Assembly (NCBI RefSeq): GCF_000308295.2
Contig: NZ_HG326653.1
Coordinates: forward strand, 637,648-701,647
Direction of reading: 5' to 3'
DNA length: 64,000 nt
From: Afipia birgiae 34632
Lineage (GTDB): Bacteria; Pseudomonadota; Alphaproteobacteria; Rhizobiales; Xanthobacteraceae
Shown here one piece after another: positions 55,370 through 64,000 of the stretch. Under the pieces are notes generated by a model, which had not been told where the DNA came from, searched no databases, and was given only the letters and a program-made list of their open reading frames with translations. The number at the start of each line of letters is the position of its first letter. The first letter of the stretch is position 1. Made by a program: the position numbers and the translations under genes.

Positions 55370-56127
55370 AAACGCCAGCCTGAATGGAGCGCGACGATGC
55401 CGCCGGACATGATGTCGTACTTGACGCGCGAAAAGCCTGCGGCGCCGATCATCTCGGCGAAGGCATTGGGTTTCGGAAACTGGCGGATCGATTCAACGAG
55501 ATAGCGATAGGATTCGGCGTCGCCGGTGACCGCGCGGCCGAGCTGCGGGATCACATTGAACGAAAACAGATCGTAGATCCGATCGAGACCGGGCACATCA
55601 ACCGATGAGAATTCCAGACAGAGAAACCGCGAGCCGGGTTTCAGCACGCGGTAGGCCTCGCTGAGCGCCAGCGGAATCCGCGGCACGTTGCGGATGCCGA
55701 AGGCGATGGTGTAGGCATCGAAGTTGTTGTCGGGAAAGGCGAGGGCTTCTGCATTGCCTTCGACAAACGACACCTGATGATCGAGGTGCTGCGCGACTGC
55801 GCGCTCGCGACCGACAGCGAGCATCTCGGTGTTGATGTCGCAGACAGTGGCCTGAAATCCGTGGCCTGCGGCCTTGGCTGCGCGGAAGGAGATATCTCCG
55901 GTGCCGCCGGCGACATCGAGGAGCGCAAACGGCGCGTCGGAGCGCGGCGGGTTGAGCGCGGTAATCATCGCCTCTTTCCAGAGCCGGTGCATGCCGCCGG
56001 ACATCAGGTCGTTCATCAGGTCGTAGCGTTTGGCCACGCTGTGAAATACCTCGTTCACGAGCGTCTGCTTCTCGCCAAGCTCCACGTCCCGGAAGCCAAA
56101 ATGCGTCGTTCCGTCAGGCCGTTCCAT
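55366..56127 (-). CDS. ubiE: Demethylmenaquinone/2-polyprenyl-benzoquinol C-methyltransferase
   Basis: A 253-residue SAM-dependent methyltransferase in ubiquinone synthesis. The start [15 protein letters not shown] and [25 protein letters not shown] are family markers; the SAM site is [13 protein letters not shown] and the second motif [13 protein letters not shown] place the start at ATG 56125-56127; a longer frame to 56214 is Arg-rich and unlike the family. It is first in the ubiE-ubiB-coaBC-dut direction. Confidence 0.95.
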   Translation of the reverse strand: MERPDGTTHFGFRDVELGEKQTLVNEVFHSVAKRYDLMNDLMSGGMHRLWKEAMITALNPPRSDAPFALLDVAGGTGDISFRAAKAAGHGFQATVCDINTEMLAVGRERAVAQHLDHQVSFVEGNAEALAFPDNNFDAYTIAFGIRNVPRIPLALSEAYRVLKPGSRFLCLEFSSVDVPGLDRIYDLFSFNVIPQLGRAVTGDAESYRYLVESIRQFPKPNAFAEMIGAAGFSRVKYDIMSGGIVALHSGWRL

Positions 56128-56246
56128 ACTCTGTCTATCCAAGCGGCTTTTTGCGGCGGGACCATAGCGTGTCGCGCCGCAGCGCGCTACATACCGTGTC
56201 GGAAAGCGCGTCAAGGTTAATGCGCAAATCGCCTGCGGGGTCGCCC

Positions 56247-56627
56247 ATGCCCATCGAGTTCAGCCGAGTTATTCCAATTCTGCGGATGTTCGATATTGCC
56301 AAGGCGCGCGAGTTTTATTTCGATTATCTCGGGTTCAAGGTCGATTTCGAGCATCGCTTTGAGCCGTCATTGCCCCTGTTCATGGGGATTTCGCGCGGCG
56401 GGATCCAGCTTTATCTCAGTGAACATCATGGGGACGGTTCGCCGGGCGTCCACATTACGGTCGATACCGTTGGCGTTGCCGAGTACCACGCCGAACTCAC
56501 GGCGAAGGGTTATAACTACATGCGCCCGGGTCTCGAAAAGCAGCCGTGGGGCGCCACCACTTTGACCGTGTACGATCCATTCTCCAATCATATCACCTTC
56601 AGCGAAGCCGATAAGGCCTCGGCATGA
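56247..56627 (+). CDS. VOC-superfamily protein (bleomycin-resistance-like)
   Basis: A 126-residue single VOC-fold protein. It opens [24 protein letters not shown], a typical first module with the IL..D..KA pattern, has a central [19 protein letters not shown] and ends [15 protein letters not shown]. Members bind bleomycin-type drugs or catalyse lyase-type reactions; the function here is unknown. The start at 56247 is supported by GGGG six bases before it, with an alternative ATG at 56220. mutM starts ten bases after its stop, suggesting cotranscription. Confidence 0.84.
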   Translation: MPIEFSRVIPILRMFDIAKAREFYFDYLGFKVDFEHRFEPSLPLFMGISRGGIQLYLSEHHGDGSPGVHITVDTVGVAEYHAELTAKGYNYMRPGLEKQPWGATTLTVYDPFSNHITFSEADKASA

Positions 56628-56636
56628 GAGCAGCCG

Positions 56637-57518
56637 ATGCCTGAATTACCCGAGGTCGAAACCGTTCGGCGCGGCTTGCAGCCGGTGATGGAGGGGCAGC
56701 GGATCGCGCGTGTCGAGACCCGCCGCGATGGCTTGCGATTTCCGTTTCAAAAGGATTTCGTCGCACGTCTTGAGGGCAAGGTGGTCAGTGGCCTCGGCCG
56801 GCGCGCGAAATACCTGATGGCCGATATGGAAAGCGGCGACGTGCTGCTGATGCATCTCGGCATGTCGGGATCGTTTCGCGTGACCCTTCCCGAAGGCGAG
56901 CGCACGCCGGGCGATTTCCACTATCCGCGCAGCGAAAACCGAACCCACGATCACGTGGTGTTCCACATGGCATCCGGCGTCATGATCTCGTTCAACGATC
57001 CGCGCCGCTTTGGTTACATGAAAATCGTGCCGCGTGCAGATATGGAAGGGGAGCCACTGCTGCGCGGTCTCGGGCCTGAACCGCTCGGCAACGAATTCGA
57101 TGCAGCGATGTTGGCGCACTCCTGTGCAGGCAAGAAAACGTCGCTGAAGGCGGCGCTGCTCGATCAGCGCGTGGTGGCAGGGCTCGGCAACATCTATGTC
57201 TGCGAAGCACTGTTCCGTTCACACCTGTCGCCAAAGCGGCAGGCCTCGACGCTGGCGTCACGCAGCGGTGCGCCGACCGATCACGCCAAGCGTCTGGTCG
57301 GTTCAATTCACACTGTCCTGAATGCGGCAATCAGGGCTGGCGGATCGTCATTGCGCGATCATCGCCAAACCGACGGTGAGCTTGGCTATTTCCAGCATTC
57401 GTTCCTGGTCTATGATCGCGAAGGCGAGCCCTGCAAGACGCCAAAGTGCAAAAGCACAGTGAAGCGATTCACGCAGAACGGGCGGTCCACGTTCTGGTGC
57501 TCGACCTGCCAGAAATAA
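56637..57518 (+). CDS. mutM: Formamidopyrimidine-DNA glycosylase
   Basis: A 293-residue bifunctional glycosylase/AP-lyase that removes 8-oxoguanine and FaPy lesions. The catalytic N-terminal [13 protein letters not shown] is perfect, [10 protein letters not shown] is the active-site strand, [19 protein letters not shown] the H2TH segment, and the C-terminal zinc finger uses CKTPKCKS and FWCSTCQ. It lies ten bases after the VOC gene. Confidence 0.97.
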   Translation: MPELPEVETVRRGLQPVMEGQRIARVETRRDGLRFPFQKDFVARLEGKVVSGLGRRAKYLMADMESGDVLLMHLGMSGSFRVTLPEGERTPGDFHYPRSENRTHDHVVFHMASGVMISFNDPRRFGYMKIVPRADMEGEPLLRGLGPEPLGNEFDAAMLAHSCAGKKTSLKAALLDQRVVAGLGNIYVCEALFRSHLSPKRQASTLASRSGAPTDHAKRLVGSIHTVLNAAIRAGGSSLRDHRQTDGELGYFQHSFLVYDREGEPCKTPKCKSTVKRFTQNGRSTFWCSTCQK

Positions 57519-57700
57519 CAATGTCCGGGGCGCATTTGCGAGCCCAGCGCTGGCTAAAATTCCCGCGCGAACGAAATGTCAAAAGGGTGACGGACTCCGG
57601 CGCATAAGGCGGCACGGTGACGAAACGGTGCATGCTACTTCTTCCCGCTGGGCGCGCGGTGATTGCAACGCAATCACACGCTCTCTGCCGCCGCGACGGA

Positions 57701-59089
57701 TTACTTCCGTACGCACACCAGCCGCAGCACCGAGGCCTTTGCATCGGATGCGCCTGAGGCGGGCGTCACGCCCTTCGCCTTCAGGAACTCGCGGACGGAA
57801 TCGGCGGGCACAAGCAACGCCTGTGACGGCAGCGGCGTGCCTGCCGGCCCCGCGACGACTGCGGGCTTCAGCCGCGCAACGCCTGCGAATTTGCCGTCAG
57901 TATCGAGCGCTGCTGCGCCGGAGAAACCAACGGCAGGTTCGGGCGACAGCGCCGTGTCGGTGCCCGCGGGTGTCGCGGTCGCTACGATAACTGTCACGGC
58001 GTTGCGGCCGCCCTGATTTTGCGGATCGGCAATGCCGGTCAGGTTGATATCCGGTTTGGCCGCACCGTTGCCGGACATTGCCAGCGGTTTTAGTCCGTTT
58101 GCACCGTAGATGCGCAGCAGCGCCAGTTCGCGCGCCTCATCGTCGGCCACGCGAGTCGCGTTGCCGTAACCGGGCACAGCGATGGTCATGCAGCCATCGG
58201 TGGCCTGGCGGTCTGCGACGATCGCACCGTCGGCGCTGGCGATGATGCCGGTGGAGTACTCGACCTTCTTGCGCGGCGGCGGGCTGATCTGCGCGACGCC
58301 GTTGCCGGGGAACGGGTTGTATGCGCTCGACATCGCCACCGTGACCGGGATCATGGTGCCTTCGGTGGCCTGATCGTAGAGAATGGTGAGAACGCGGACT
58401 TCGTCGTTGCGGGTCTGGCCGCGGATGTAGAATTTCTTCAGGCCCTGCGATCCGGACAACACAAAGAAATCAGGTTTCACCACGCTGTAGTCGGCCTTGC
58501 GCGCATTCAGTTTCTTCTCGCTGGCAGCGACTGTCGCCGTGGTCGCGCCGGCTTCCTTGCGGCGGGCGTATTCGATCTGGATGGTGCCGGTGGCGGAGGA
58601 CCATTTGGTGCCGCTGACGTCGCTGACAATCAGCGGCACCAGTTTCGACGGCAGGCCAATGCGCGCGCCGCTGGTGGCGTCGCTGACGATTTTCCAGCCG
58701 ACGTTGTCCTGGTGCTTTCTGGCATCCGCGCTCAGCACGCCGCGTTCCTGCGCGTTCAGTACACCGGTTTCCTTGGCGCCGTGGTCCTTCTGGAAAGCCT
58801 TGATGGCGGCCACCATCCGGTCGCTGGCTTCGCCATTGATAACGCCGTTGTACAGGCTGACCCATGCCAGATCCGACTGGATCGCAAGACGCTCAGCCTG
58901 CTCCATCGCCTTGGCGGTATCGACCGGGGTCTGCACCGCCGGGCGGATCGGCACCGTTGCGACCGGCTTGGGCTTAATCTGCGCCGGCGCCTGCTTGGGC
59001 TGCGGCGCTTGTTTGGCGGCCGGGGTCTGCGCCGAGGCGGGGCCGAGCGTGGCAGCCATCATCAGCGCGAGGGCGAACGGCAGTTTCAT
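57701..59089 (-). CDS. Secreted trypsin-fold-like protein with a degenerate catalytic triad
   Basis: A 462-residue exported protein with a Sec signal (MKLPFALALMMAATLGPASAQ), a Pro/Lys/Gln linker, a helical peptidoglycan-binding-like segment near residues 65-130, and a C-terminal HtrA/trypsin-like fold. In the fold, STGIIASADGAIVADRQATDGC replaces the usual TNAHVV...GC block, so Gln occupies the His position; RELALLRIYG has Glu for the catalytic Asp; GFSGAA keeps a Ser. It is therefore probably catalytically inactive. The family is known as uncharacterised in related bacteria, from memory. Starts at 59101 or 59167 are alternatives. Confidence 0.7.
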   Translation of the reverse strand: MKLPFALALMMAATLGPASAQTPAAKQAPQPKQAPAQIKPKPVATVPIRPAVQTPVDTAKAMEQAERLAIQSDLAWVSLYNGVINGEASDRMVAAIKAFQKDHGAKETGVLNAQERGVLSADARKHQDNVGWKIVSDATSGARIGLPSKLVPLIVSDVSGTKWSSATGTIQIEYARRKEAGATTATVAASEKKLNARKADYSVVKPDFFVLSGSQGLKKFYIRGQTRNDEVRVLTILYDQATEGTMIPVTVAMSSAYNPFPGNGVAQISPPPRKKVEYSTGIIASADGAIVADRQATDGCMTIAVPGYGNATRVADDEARELALLRIYGANGLKPLAMSGNGAAKPDINLTGIADPQNQGGRNAVTVIVATATPAGTDTALSPEPAVGFSGAAALDTDGKFAGVARLKPAVVAGPAGTPLPSQALLVPADSVREFLKAKGVTPASGASDAKASVLRLVCVRK

Positions 59090-59130
59090 GAACGGTCTCA
59101 TTGCTGGTAATAAGCGCACCTGAGCATAGA

Positions 59131-59168
59131 GCATGATCCCGAAAGACCGGTACCGGTTTTCGGGCATC
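59131..59168. repeat. Rhizobial-type palindrome (family E)
   Basis: CCCGAAA and TTTCGGG pair around the self-complementary ACCGGTACCGGT with one bulged G, and GCATGATC and GCATCAG flank it. The design matches a dispersed palindromic family seen widely in rhizobial genomes, from memory. It lies between the divergent protease-like and moeB-like genes. Confidence 0.68.
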
Positions 59169-59258
59169 AGGCTGGAGTAGCGATCGTTTGTCCACGACAG
59201 CGGCGCAGCGGTTCGACCGATGCGGAAAAATAGCTGACGCGAGAGTGATGAAACCGGA

Positions 59259-60059
59259 ATGCTGACATCTGAAGAGCTGGAGCGCTATGCGCGTCATATC
59301 GTGTTGCGCGAGGTGGGAGGCCCCGGTCAGGCCGCACTGAAGGCGTCGCGCGTGCTGGTGATAGGGGCTGGCGGCCTCGGCGCGCCGGCCCTGATGTATC
59401 TGGCCGCAGCGGGCATCGGGACCCTTGGGGTAGTCGATGACGATACAGTGTCGCTGTCCAATCTGCAGCGGCAGATCATTCACGCCACGCCGGATATCGG
59501 CCGTCCGAAAGTGGACAGCGCAGGCGACAGAATTCTCGCGCTCAACCCGCACGTCACACTGCGCACCCATGCCGTGCGGCTGAATGCGGCGAACGCGCTG
59601 GATCTGATCGGCGCCTACGATGTGGTCGTCGATGGCTCCGATAATTTCGCTACGCGTTATCTGGTCTCCGACGCCTGCTATCTGGCGAAGAAAACACTGG
59701 TTGCCGGTGCGCTCGGCGTGTTCGACGCGTCGCTGACCACGATCCGTGCACACGGCACCGATACGAATGGCAACATGAACCCCACCTATCGCTGCCTGTT
59801 TCCGGAAGCGCCGCCGCCGGGCACCACGCCGACCTGCGAGGAAGCAGGCGTGCTCGGTGCGCTGGCCGGTGTGCTTGGTTCGATGATGGCGCTTGAGGCG
59901 ATTCGCGAGATCGTCGGCTTCGGTGAAAGCCTTGTGGGGCGTCTGGTGATGATCGACGCCCGCGCCATGCGCTTCGAGACGCTGCGCTACGCGCGCGACC
60001 CGTCAAATCCGCTCAACGGTGACAAGCCGACGATCACGGACCTGTCGGCGCATAAATAG
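59259..60059 (+). CDS. MoeB/ThiF-family adenylyltransferase with degenerate zinc site
   Basis: A 266-residue E1-like enzyme that would adenylate the C-terminal glycine of a ubiquitin-fold sulfur carrier (MoaD or ThiS). The ATP site VLVIGAGGLGAPALMYLA and the arginine-finger-type SLSNLQRQIIH are intact, as is VDGSDNFATRYLVSDA. The structural zinc site is degenerate: of the four MoeB cysteines, C179 remains (PTYRC, with T176 in place of the first), and the C-terminal CPxCG pair reads N250-P-L-N253-G. C193 of TCEEAG is conserved. No moaD, moaE or thiS gene is adjacent. Confidence 0.86.
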   Translation: MLTSEELERYARHIVLREVGGPGQAALKASRVLVIGAGGLGAPALMYLAAAGIGTLGVVDDDTVSLSNLQRQIIHATPDIGRPKVDSAGDRILALNPHVTLRTHAVRLNAANALDLIGAYDVVVDGSDNFATRYLVSDACYLAKKTLVAGALGVFDASLTTIRAHGTDTNGNMNPTYRCLFPEAPPPGTTPTCEEAGVLGALAGVLGSMMALEAIREIVGFGESLVGRLVMIDARAMRFETLRYARDPSNPLNGDKPTITDLSAHK

Positions 60060-60087
60060 GCTGAGTTTGTGCTCGCCGTGCCGCGGC

Positions 60088-61092
60088 CTAAGCAATGCCA
60101 GGCAGCACGCGGTCGGGCGGCTTGTGGCCGTCGAGGAAGGTGCGGATGTTGATCATCACCTTCTCGCCCATTTCGACGCGGCCTTCGAGTGTCGCCGAGC
60201 CCATGTGCGGAAGCAGCACGACCTTGCCCGCTTTCGCGAGACGCACCAGTTTCGGATTGACCGCAGGCTCGTTCTCGAACACGTCGAGCGCGGCACCGGC
60301 GATCTCGCCGTCCTCGATCAGCTTGGTCAGCGTCGCTTCGTCGATCACTTCACCGCGCGCGGTGTTGATAACGTAGGCGTCCTTGCGGATCAGCTTCAGC
60401 CGCCGCGCTGACAGCAGGTGGAACGTCGCGGGTGTATGCGGGCAGTTCACCGAGATGAAGTCCATGCGCGCCAGCATCTGGTCGAGGCTGTCCCAATAGG
60501 TTGCGCCCAATTCTTCCTCGATCTGCGGCGCGACCGGGCGGCGGTTGTGATAGTGGATCTGCAGCCCGAAGGCATGGGCGCGGCGCGCCAGCGCCTGACC
60601 GATGCGGCCCATCCCGATGATGCCGAGGCGTTTGCCGCCGATGCGGTGGCCCAGCATCCAGGTCGGCGACCAGCCCGGCCAGTCCTTGCCTTCGGTGAGA
60701 ATCGATGCGCCTTCGATCAGCCGGCGCGGCACGGCCAGGAGCAGCGCCATGGTCATGTCGGCGGTATCTTCGGTCAGAACCTTGGGCGTGTTGGTGACCA
60801 TGATGCCGCGCGCAATCGCGGCCGCCACATCGATATTGTCGACGCCGTTGCCGAAATTCGCAATCAGCTTGAGGCGGATGTCTGGCTGGCTGAGAAGTTC
60901 GGCGGTGATCTCGTCGGACACGGTCGGCACCAGAATATCTGCGGTGCGAACAGCTTCGGCGAGCTGTGCCGGGGTCATCGGTGTGTCATCGAGATTGAGC
61001 CGGGTATCGAAAAGCTCGCGCATGCGCGTTTCGGTGCTGTCAGGCAGCTTGCGCGTGACCACCACCAGAGGCTTTTTCTTACCCGAAACCAT
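60088..61092 (-). CDS. D-2-hydroxyacid dehydrogenase (glyoxylate/hydroxypyruvate reductase-like)
   Basis: A 334-residue NAD(P)-dependent dehydrogenase. The nucleotide fold carries GMGRIGQALARRAHAFG, with the catalytic Arg in NCPHTPATFHLLS-adjacent strands, NTARGEVIDEATL, and the catalytic His in LLPHMGSATLEGR. The relatives reduce glyoxylate or hydroxypyruvate, a C1/glycolate role; the exact substrate is inferred. It is convergent with the moeB-like gene (28 bases apart). Confidence 0.9.
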   Translation of the reverse strand: MVSGKKKPLVVVTRKLPDSTETRMRELFDTRLNLDDTPMTPAQLAEAVRTADILVPTVSDEITAELLSQPDIRLKLIANFGNGVDNIDVAAAIARGIMVTNTPKVLTEDTADMTMALLLAVPRRLIEGASILTEGKDWPGWSPTWMLGHRIGGKRLGIIGMGRIGQALARRAHAFGLQIHYHNRRPVAPQIEEELGATYWDSLDQMLARMDFISVNCPHTPATFHLLSARRLKLIRKDAYVINTARGEVIDEATLTKLIEDGEIAGAALDVFENEPAVNPKLVRLAKAGKVVLLPHMGSATLEGRVEMGEKVMINIRTFLDGHKPPDRVLPGIA

Positions 61093-61396
61093 TCTCCAGA
61101 GGCCCTTCGATGTTGAGCGGATACACTGTTTTCGGACGCATTGGCCCGGCCGTTCAGTTCACATTAACCGGCCTGTTCGAAGGTAGGAATTCGTTGCCGG
61201 TCCGGTGAGCTTTTCGCAGCTTTTTAGGCGCTTGACCCTCGGTCCCTCTCTAGCAGAAGACCGCGCCAAGACAAGAACCCCGGGGGCCCAAGGCCCTCTA
61301 AAGGTTCCTGAAAGTGCGGTCAGCGGTGGCCAGGATGCGAGAGGGCATCACGGATGGCAGGGAGCGGCATTGGGGACCGCACGAAGGAACGTTGTC
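61093..61396. other. 304-bp intergenic region
   Basis: Shared upstream space of two divergent genes. I see no credible gene: an in-frame extension of the SH3 gene to 61205 is Arg/Gly-rich and has no ribosome site. CGAAGGAACG just before 61397 is the SH3 gene's ribosome site. No clear operator or repeat. Confidence 0.45.
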
Positions 61397-61930
61397 ATGG
61401 GATTTGCTCGAAATTTCGCGTCGCTTGCTGTGGGATGTGCGCTCTGGGTCGCATCATGCGCGACGGGTCTTGCCGCCAAGGACAAGGATGCGGTGGCGAC
61501 GGCGAGCGGCCTGCCGGTGCCGCGGTACGTCAGCCTGAAGTCCGACCACGTCAACGTCCGCGCCGGTCCCACCAAGGATCAGGATGTCACCTGGATCTAC
61601 ACGCGCTCCGGCCTGCCAGTGGAAATCACCGCCGAGTTCGAGAACTGGCGGCGCGTGCGCGATTCAGAAGGGGCTGAAGGCTGGGTCTATCACTCGCTGC
61701 TGTCGGGCAGACGTACGGCGGTCGTCACGATGAAGAACAAGGACGATCTGGCGCCGATCTATGACAGTGCGGATGCAAACAGTGCCGTCGCGGCCAAGCT
61801 TCAGGCCGGTGTGGTCGTGACCGTCAAGCGTTGCAACAACGGCTGGTGCCGCGTCGCCGGCAACGGTTTCGATGGCTGGATCGAACAGCAGCGGCTCTGG
61901 GGCGTCTATGCGGACGAGAAGGTGAATTGA
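61397..61930 (+). CDS. Secreted bacterial SH3-domain protein
   Basis: A 177-residue exported protein. A Sec signal (FARNFASLAVGCALWVASC, cleavage near GLAAK) is followed by two SH3b-type modules: residues about 45-100 (VNVRAGPTKDQDVTWIYTR to EGWVYHSLL) and 108-170 (ending GFDGWIEQQRLWGVY). SH3b modules bind peptidoglycan or other wall components. AAGGAA precedes ATG. The gene lies between the dehydrogenase and irr without operon partners. Confidence 0.87.
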   Translation: MGFARNFASLAVGCALWVASCATGLAAKDKDAVATASGLPVPRYVSLKSDHVNVRAGPTKDQDVTWIYTRSGLPVEITAEFENWRRVRDSEGAEGWVYHSLLSGRRTAVVTMKNKDDLAPIYDSADANSAVAAKLQAGVVVTVKRCNNGWCRVAGNGFDGWIEQQRLWGVYADEKVN

Positions 61931-62027
61931 GAGATACGCCGCTCAAGCATGACCGGCCGCGCACTCAAAAATGACAATGGCCGGGACAAGCCCGGCGATT
62001 GCATTCTCAAGACAATGAAGATTGGGC

Positions 62028-62525
62028 TCAGCGCTTCTTGCGCAGGCGCACGACCATGTCGATACGGCTGATCTCGTAACCTTCCGGCACGTCCGGCATC
62101 TTCTGCAGCACGAGGTTGGGGTCGGGAATATCGACCAGCTCGTGGTTGCCTTCCATGTAGAAATGGTGATGCGCGCTGGTGTTGGTGTCGAAATAGGTCT
62201 TGGTGCCGTCGACGCTCACCTGACGCAGCAGGCCGGCTTCGGTGAGCTGGTTGAGCGTGTTGTAAACGGTGGCAAGCGAGACCGGCACCTTGGCGTGGGT
62301 CGCTTCCTCGTAGAGCATTTCGGCGGTCAGATGACGCCCGCCCTTGCCGAACAGCAGCCAGCCCAGCGCCATGCGCTGACGGGTCGGACGCAGGCCGACC
62401 GATTGCAACATTTCGTTGACGTCATGCCACGGACATCCGGTGAGCGCCGGGGTGTGACCATGGTGGCCATGCGGCTCGTCGTGCTTGCTCTCGGTGGTTA
62501 CCACGTCATCCATCAGTTCACTCAT
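62028..62525 (-). CDS. irr: Iron response regulator Irr (Fur family)
   Basis: A 165-residue Fur-family regulator that in Bradyrhizobium represses haem synthesis and controls iron genes when iron is low. The N-terminus carries His-rich HDEPHGHHGH and the heme regulatory motif GCPWHD (C31-P32), through which haem triggers Irr decay. The winged helix is PTRQRMALGWLLF to VPVSLATVYNTLNQL, followed by the SAHHHFYMEGNHELVD metal/haem block. A second ATG at 62513 is possible. It is divergent from fabA with about 220 bases between, where both promoters must lie. Confidence 0.95.
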   Translation of the reverse strand: MSELMDDVVTTESKHDEPHGHHGHTPALTGCPWHDVNEMLQSVGLRPTRQRMALGWLLFGKGGRHLTAEMLYEEATHAKVPVSLATVYNTLNQLTEAGLLRQVSVDGTKTYFDTNTSAHHHFYMEGNHELVDIPDPNLVLQKMPDVPEGYEISRIDMVVRLRKKR

Positions 62526-62745
62526 ACGCGTAGGGGCGGCACACATCCGCCCGCTGGAAGGGACTGTTGGCAGGAATATAGGAAAGGATGCAGTTACATG
62601 CAAGTTTTTCGCAACTGGCGAGCAGCTGTTTGAGGTGAAAATGGCCCTGAATCGGGCGGTTACGGCCACTTTGACCCTCGGTGTGCCTATGTTAGAGGTC
62701 CGGCAAGGTTGCCGCAGGACCGGCATGCCAAAATAAGGGATCCAG

Positions 62746-63276
62746 ATGAAAGACCGCCAGAACAGCTATTCCTACGAAGATCTCTTGGCCTGTGGCCGGG
62801 GCGAGCTGTTCGGAGCGGGCAATGCCCAGTTGCCCCTGCCGCCGATGCTGATGTTCGACCGGATCACGGAGATCAACGATACCGGCGGCGAGTACGGCAA
62901 GGGCTTGATCCGGGCGGAGCTCGATGTGAAGCCCGATCTCTGGTTTTTCGGCTGCCATTTCAAGGGCGACCCTGTGATGCCGGGCTGTCTCGGATTGGAT
63001 GCGCTGTGGCAGATGGTCGGTTTTTTTCTCGGCTGGTCCGGCGGGCCCGGCCGCGGTCGTGCATTGGGCTTGAGCGAGCTCAAGTTCGCAGGGCAGGTTC
63101 TGCCGAATGTCACCAAGGTCGTGTACACTATCGACGTCAAGCGCGTGATGCGCTCGAAGCTCTGGCTCGGCATTGCCGACGGTACGCTTTCGGCTGATGG
63201 CGAGCTTTTCTATCGCGCCAAGGATTTGAAAGTTGGCTTGCTCCCGCGAGATGCCGCATTGCAGCCGGGAACGTGA
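62746..63276 (+). CDS. fabA: 3-hydroxydecanoyl-ACP dehydratase/isomerase
   Basis: A 176-residue hot-dog-fold enzyme that dehydrates 3-hydroxydecanoyl-ACP and isomerises the product, starting unsaturated fatty acid synthesis. The active His and Asp are in [23 protein letters not shown], split here as FGCHFKGDP and GCLGLDALW. It starts [18 protein letters not shown], with AAGGGA before ATG. fabB follows 113 bases later, the usual alphaproteobacterial pair. Confidence 0.97.
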   Translation: MKDRQNSYSYEDLLACGRGELFGAGNAQLPLPPMLMFDRITEINDTGGEYGKGLIRAELDVKPDLWFFGCHFKGDPVMPGCLGLDALWQMVGFFLGWSGGPGRGRALGLSELKFAGQVLPNVTKVVYTIDVKRVMRSKLWLGIADGTLSADGELFYRAKDLKVGLLPRDAALQPGT

Positions 63277-63389
63277 TGCAGGATGTTGAGCCCGCAGAAA
63301 TCGGGCTTCAGATGTGCCGGCACTCAAGACCGGCATTGGGGCAATCAAAGGCGCGGACATCAGAGCGCAGCAACTAAAGGCGAGGGATC

Positions 63390-64000
63390 ATGAGGCGAGT
63401 TGTGGTCACGGGGATGGGCATTGTCTCTTCCATCGGAAACAACACTCAGGAAGTGCTTGCGAGTCTCTACGAGGCGAAGTCCGGCATCACGCGCGCTGAA
63501 GAGTATGCGAAACTTGGCTTCCGTTCGCAGGTTCAGGGCGCGCCGACGCTCAATCCTGTCGATGTGATCGACCGACGTGCCATGCGGTTTCTGGGTGAAG
63601 GCGCGGCGTGGAATCACATCGCGATGGAGCAGGCGATCCAGGATTCGGGCCTCGAGGCCTCGGACGTTTCGAATGAACGCACCGGTATCATCATGGGCTC
63701 CGGCGGTCCGTCCGCCCGCACGATCGTCGAAGCTGCCGATATCACCCGCAGCAAGGGGCCGAAGCGTGTCGGCCCGTTCGCCGTGCCCAAGGCGATGTCG
63801 TCGACCGCATCCGCGACGCTGGCGACCTGGTTCAAGATCAAGGGCGTGAACTATTCGATCTCGTCGGCCTGCGCCACGTCGAACCACTGCATCGGCAATG
63901 CCTACGAGACCATCCAGATCGGCAAGCAGGACGTCATCTTCGCCGGCGGCTGCGAGGAACTCGACTGGTCGCTCTCGGTGCTGTTCGACGCGATGGGCGC
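63390..64000 (+). CDS. fabB: Beta-ketoacyl-ACP synthase I (partial, runs off the window)
   Basis: The first 203 residues of a KAS I enzyme that elongates unsaturated fatty acids. RRVVVTGMGIVSSIGNNTQEV is the start, and the catalytic Cys is in ISSACATSNHCIGNAY. The chosen ATG follows GAGGGATC at short spacing. The gene continues past 64000, so the His-His part of the triad is not visible. Together with fabA it forms the unsaturated-fatty-acid operon. Confidence 0.95.
   Translation, partial: MRRVVVTGMGIVSSIGNNTQEVLASLYEAKSGITRAEEYAKLGFRSQVQGAPTLNPVDVIDRRAMRFLGEGAAWNHIAMEQAIQDSGLEASDVSNERTGIIMGSGGPSARTIVEAADITRSKGPKRVGPFAVPKAMSSTASATLATWFKIKGVNYSISSACATSNHCIGNAYETIQIGKQDVIFAGGCEELDWSLSVLFDAMG

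Overview
The window reads as a GC-rich alphaproteobacterial chromosome from the Bradyrhizobium/Rhodopseudomonas/Afipia/Nitrobacter group (Nitrobacteraceae). The main support is an Irr regulator with an N-terminal GCPWH heme motif, a DivL-type tyrosine pseudo-kinase, AddAB instead of RecBCD, a Rhizobiales-like AccD without its zinc ribbon, and several palindromic repeat families of the kind common in these genomes. Genus and species cannot be fixed from the sequence alone. I see no tRNA, rRNA, CRISPR array, prophage or complete insertion sequence.

Layout. 0.2-3 kb: a secreted fasciclin protein, a small unknown protein, and a cytochrome b plus Tat-exported molybdopterin oxidoreductase pair. 3.4-8 kb: an RND efflux adaptor and pump behind an operator-like palindrome. 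8-16 kb: an MFS carrier, leuB, asd, two unknown envelope proteins, a UPF0114 membrane protein, carbonic anhydrase and a CitE-like lyase. 16-21 kb: leuD and leuC on the minus strand, separated by a zincin-like protein and a cluster of small secreted or membrane proteins, two of them extremely His/Gly- or Tyr/Arg/Pro-rich. 21-25 kb: the minus-strand ffh-rpsP-rimM-trmD-rplS cluster for ribosome and protein targeting. 25-32 kb: an MBL-fold hydrolase, a SIMPL protein, a membrane-tethered GyrI-like protein, dapF-mtaB, sppA and ihfB. 32-38 kb: lapA-like gene, trpF-trpB-trpA-accD-folC, with a reversed DUF559 nuclease-like gene inserted between trpB and trpA. 38.3-39 kb: a promoter-headed, structured, apparently noncoding segment and REP palindromes. 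39-52 kb: a long minus-strand run divL, tsaE-amgK fusion, PilZ, murU, addB, addA, trxA. 52-59 kb: dut, coaBC, ubiB, ubiE on minus; a VOC protein and mutM on plus; a degenerate secreted protease-like protein. 59-64 kb: moeB/thiF-like, a 2-hydroxyacid dehydrogenase, an SH3 protein, irr, then fabA and the start of fabB.

Most genes are core metabolism or housekeeping and form recognisable modules: leucine and tryptophan biosynthesis, the aspartate branch (asd, dapF), CoA and quinone synthesis, DNA repair (addAB, mutM, dut), and muropeptide recycling (amgK with murU).

The observations I would check first are: (i) CoaBC carries an N-terminal FitA/Arc-like ribbon-helix-helix DNA-binding domain, and a perfect 16-bp inverted repeat overlaps its own promoter, suggesting an autoregulated CoA-synthesis enzyme; (ii) the DUF559 gene inside the trp operon is bounded on both sides, to the base, by inverted copies of a REP-like double hairpin, so it looks like a mobile cassette; (iii) the 38.3-38.75 kb segment has a near-consensus promoter followed by RNA-like nested stems and no credible gene.
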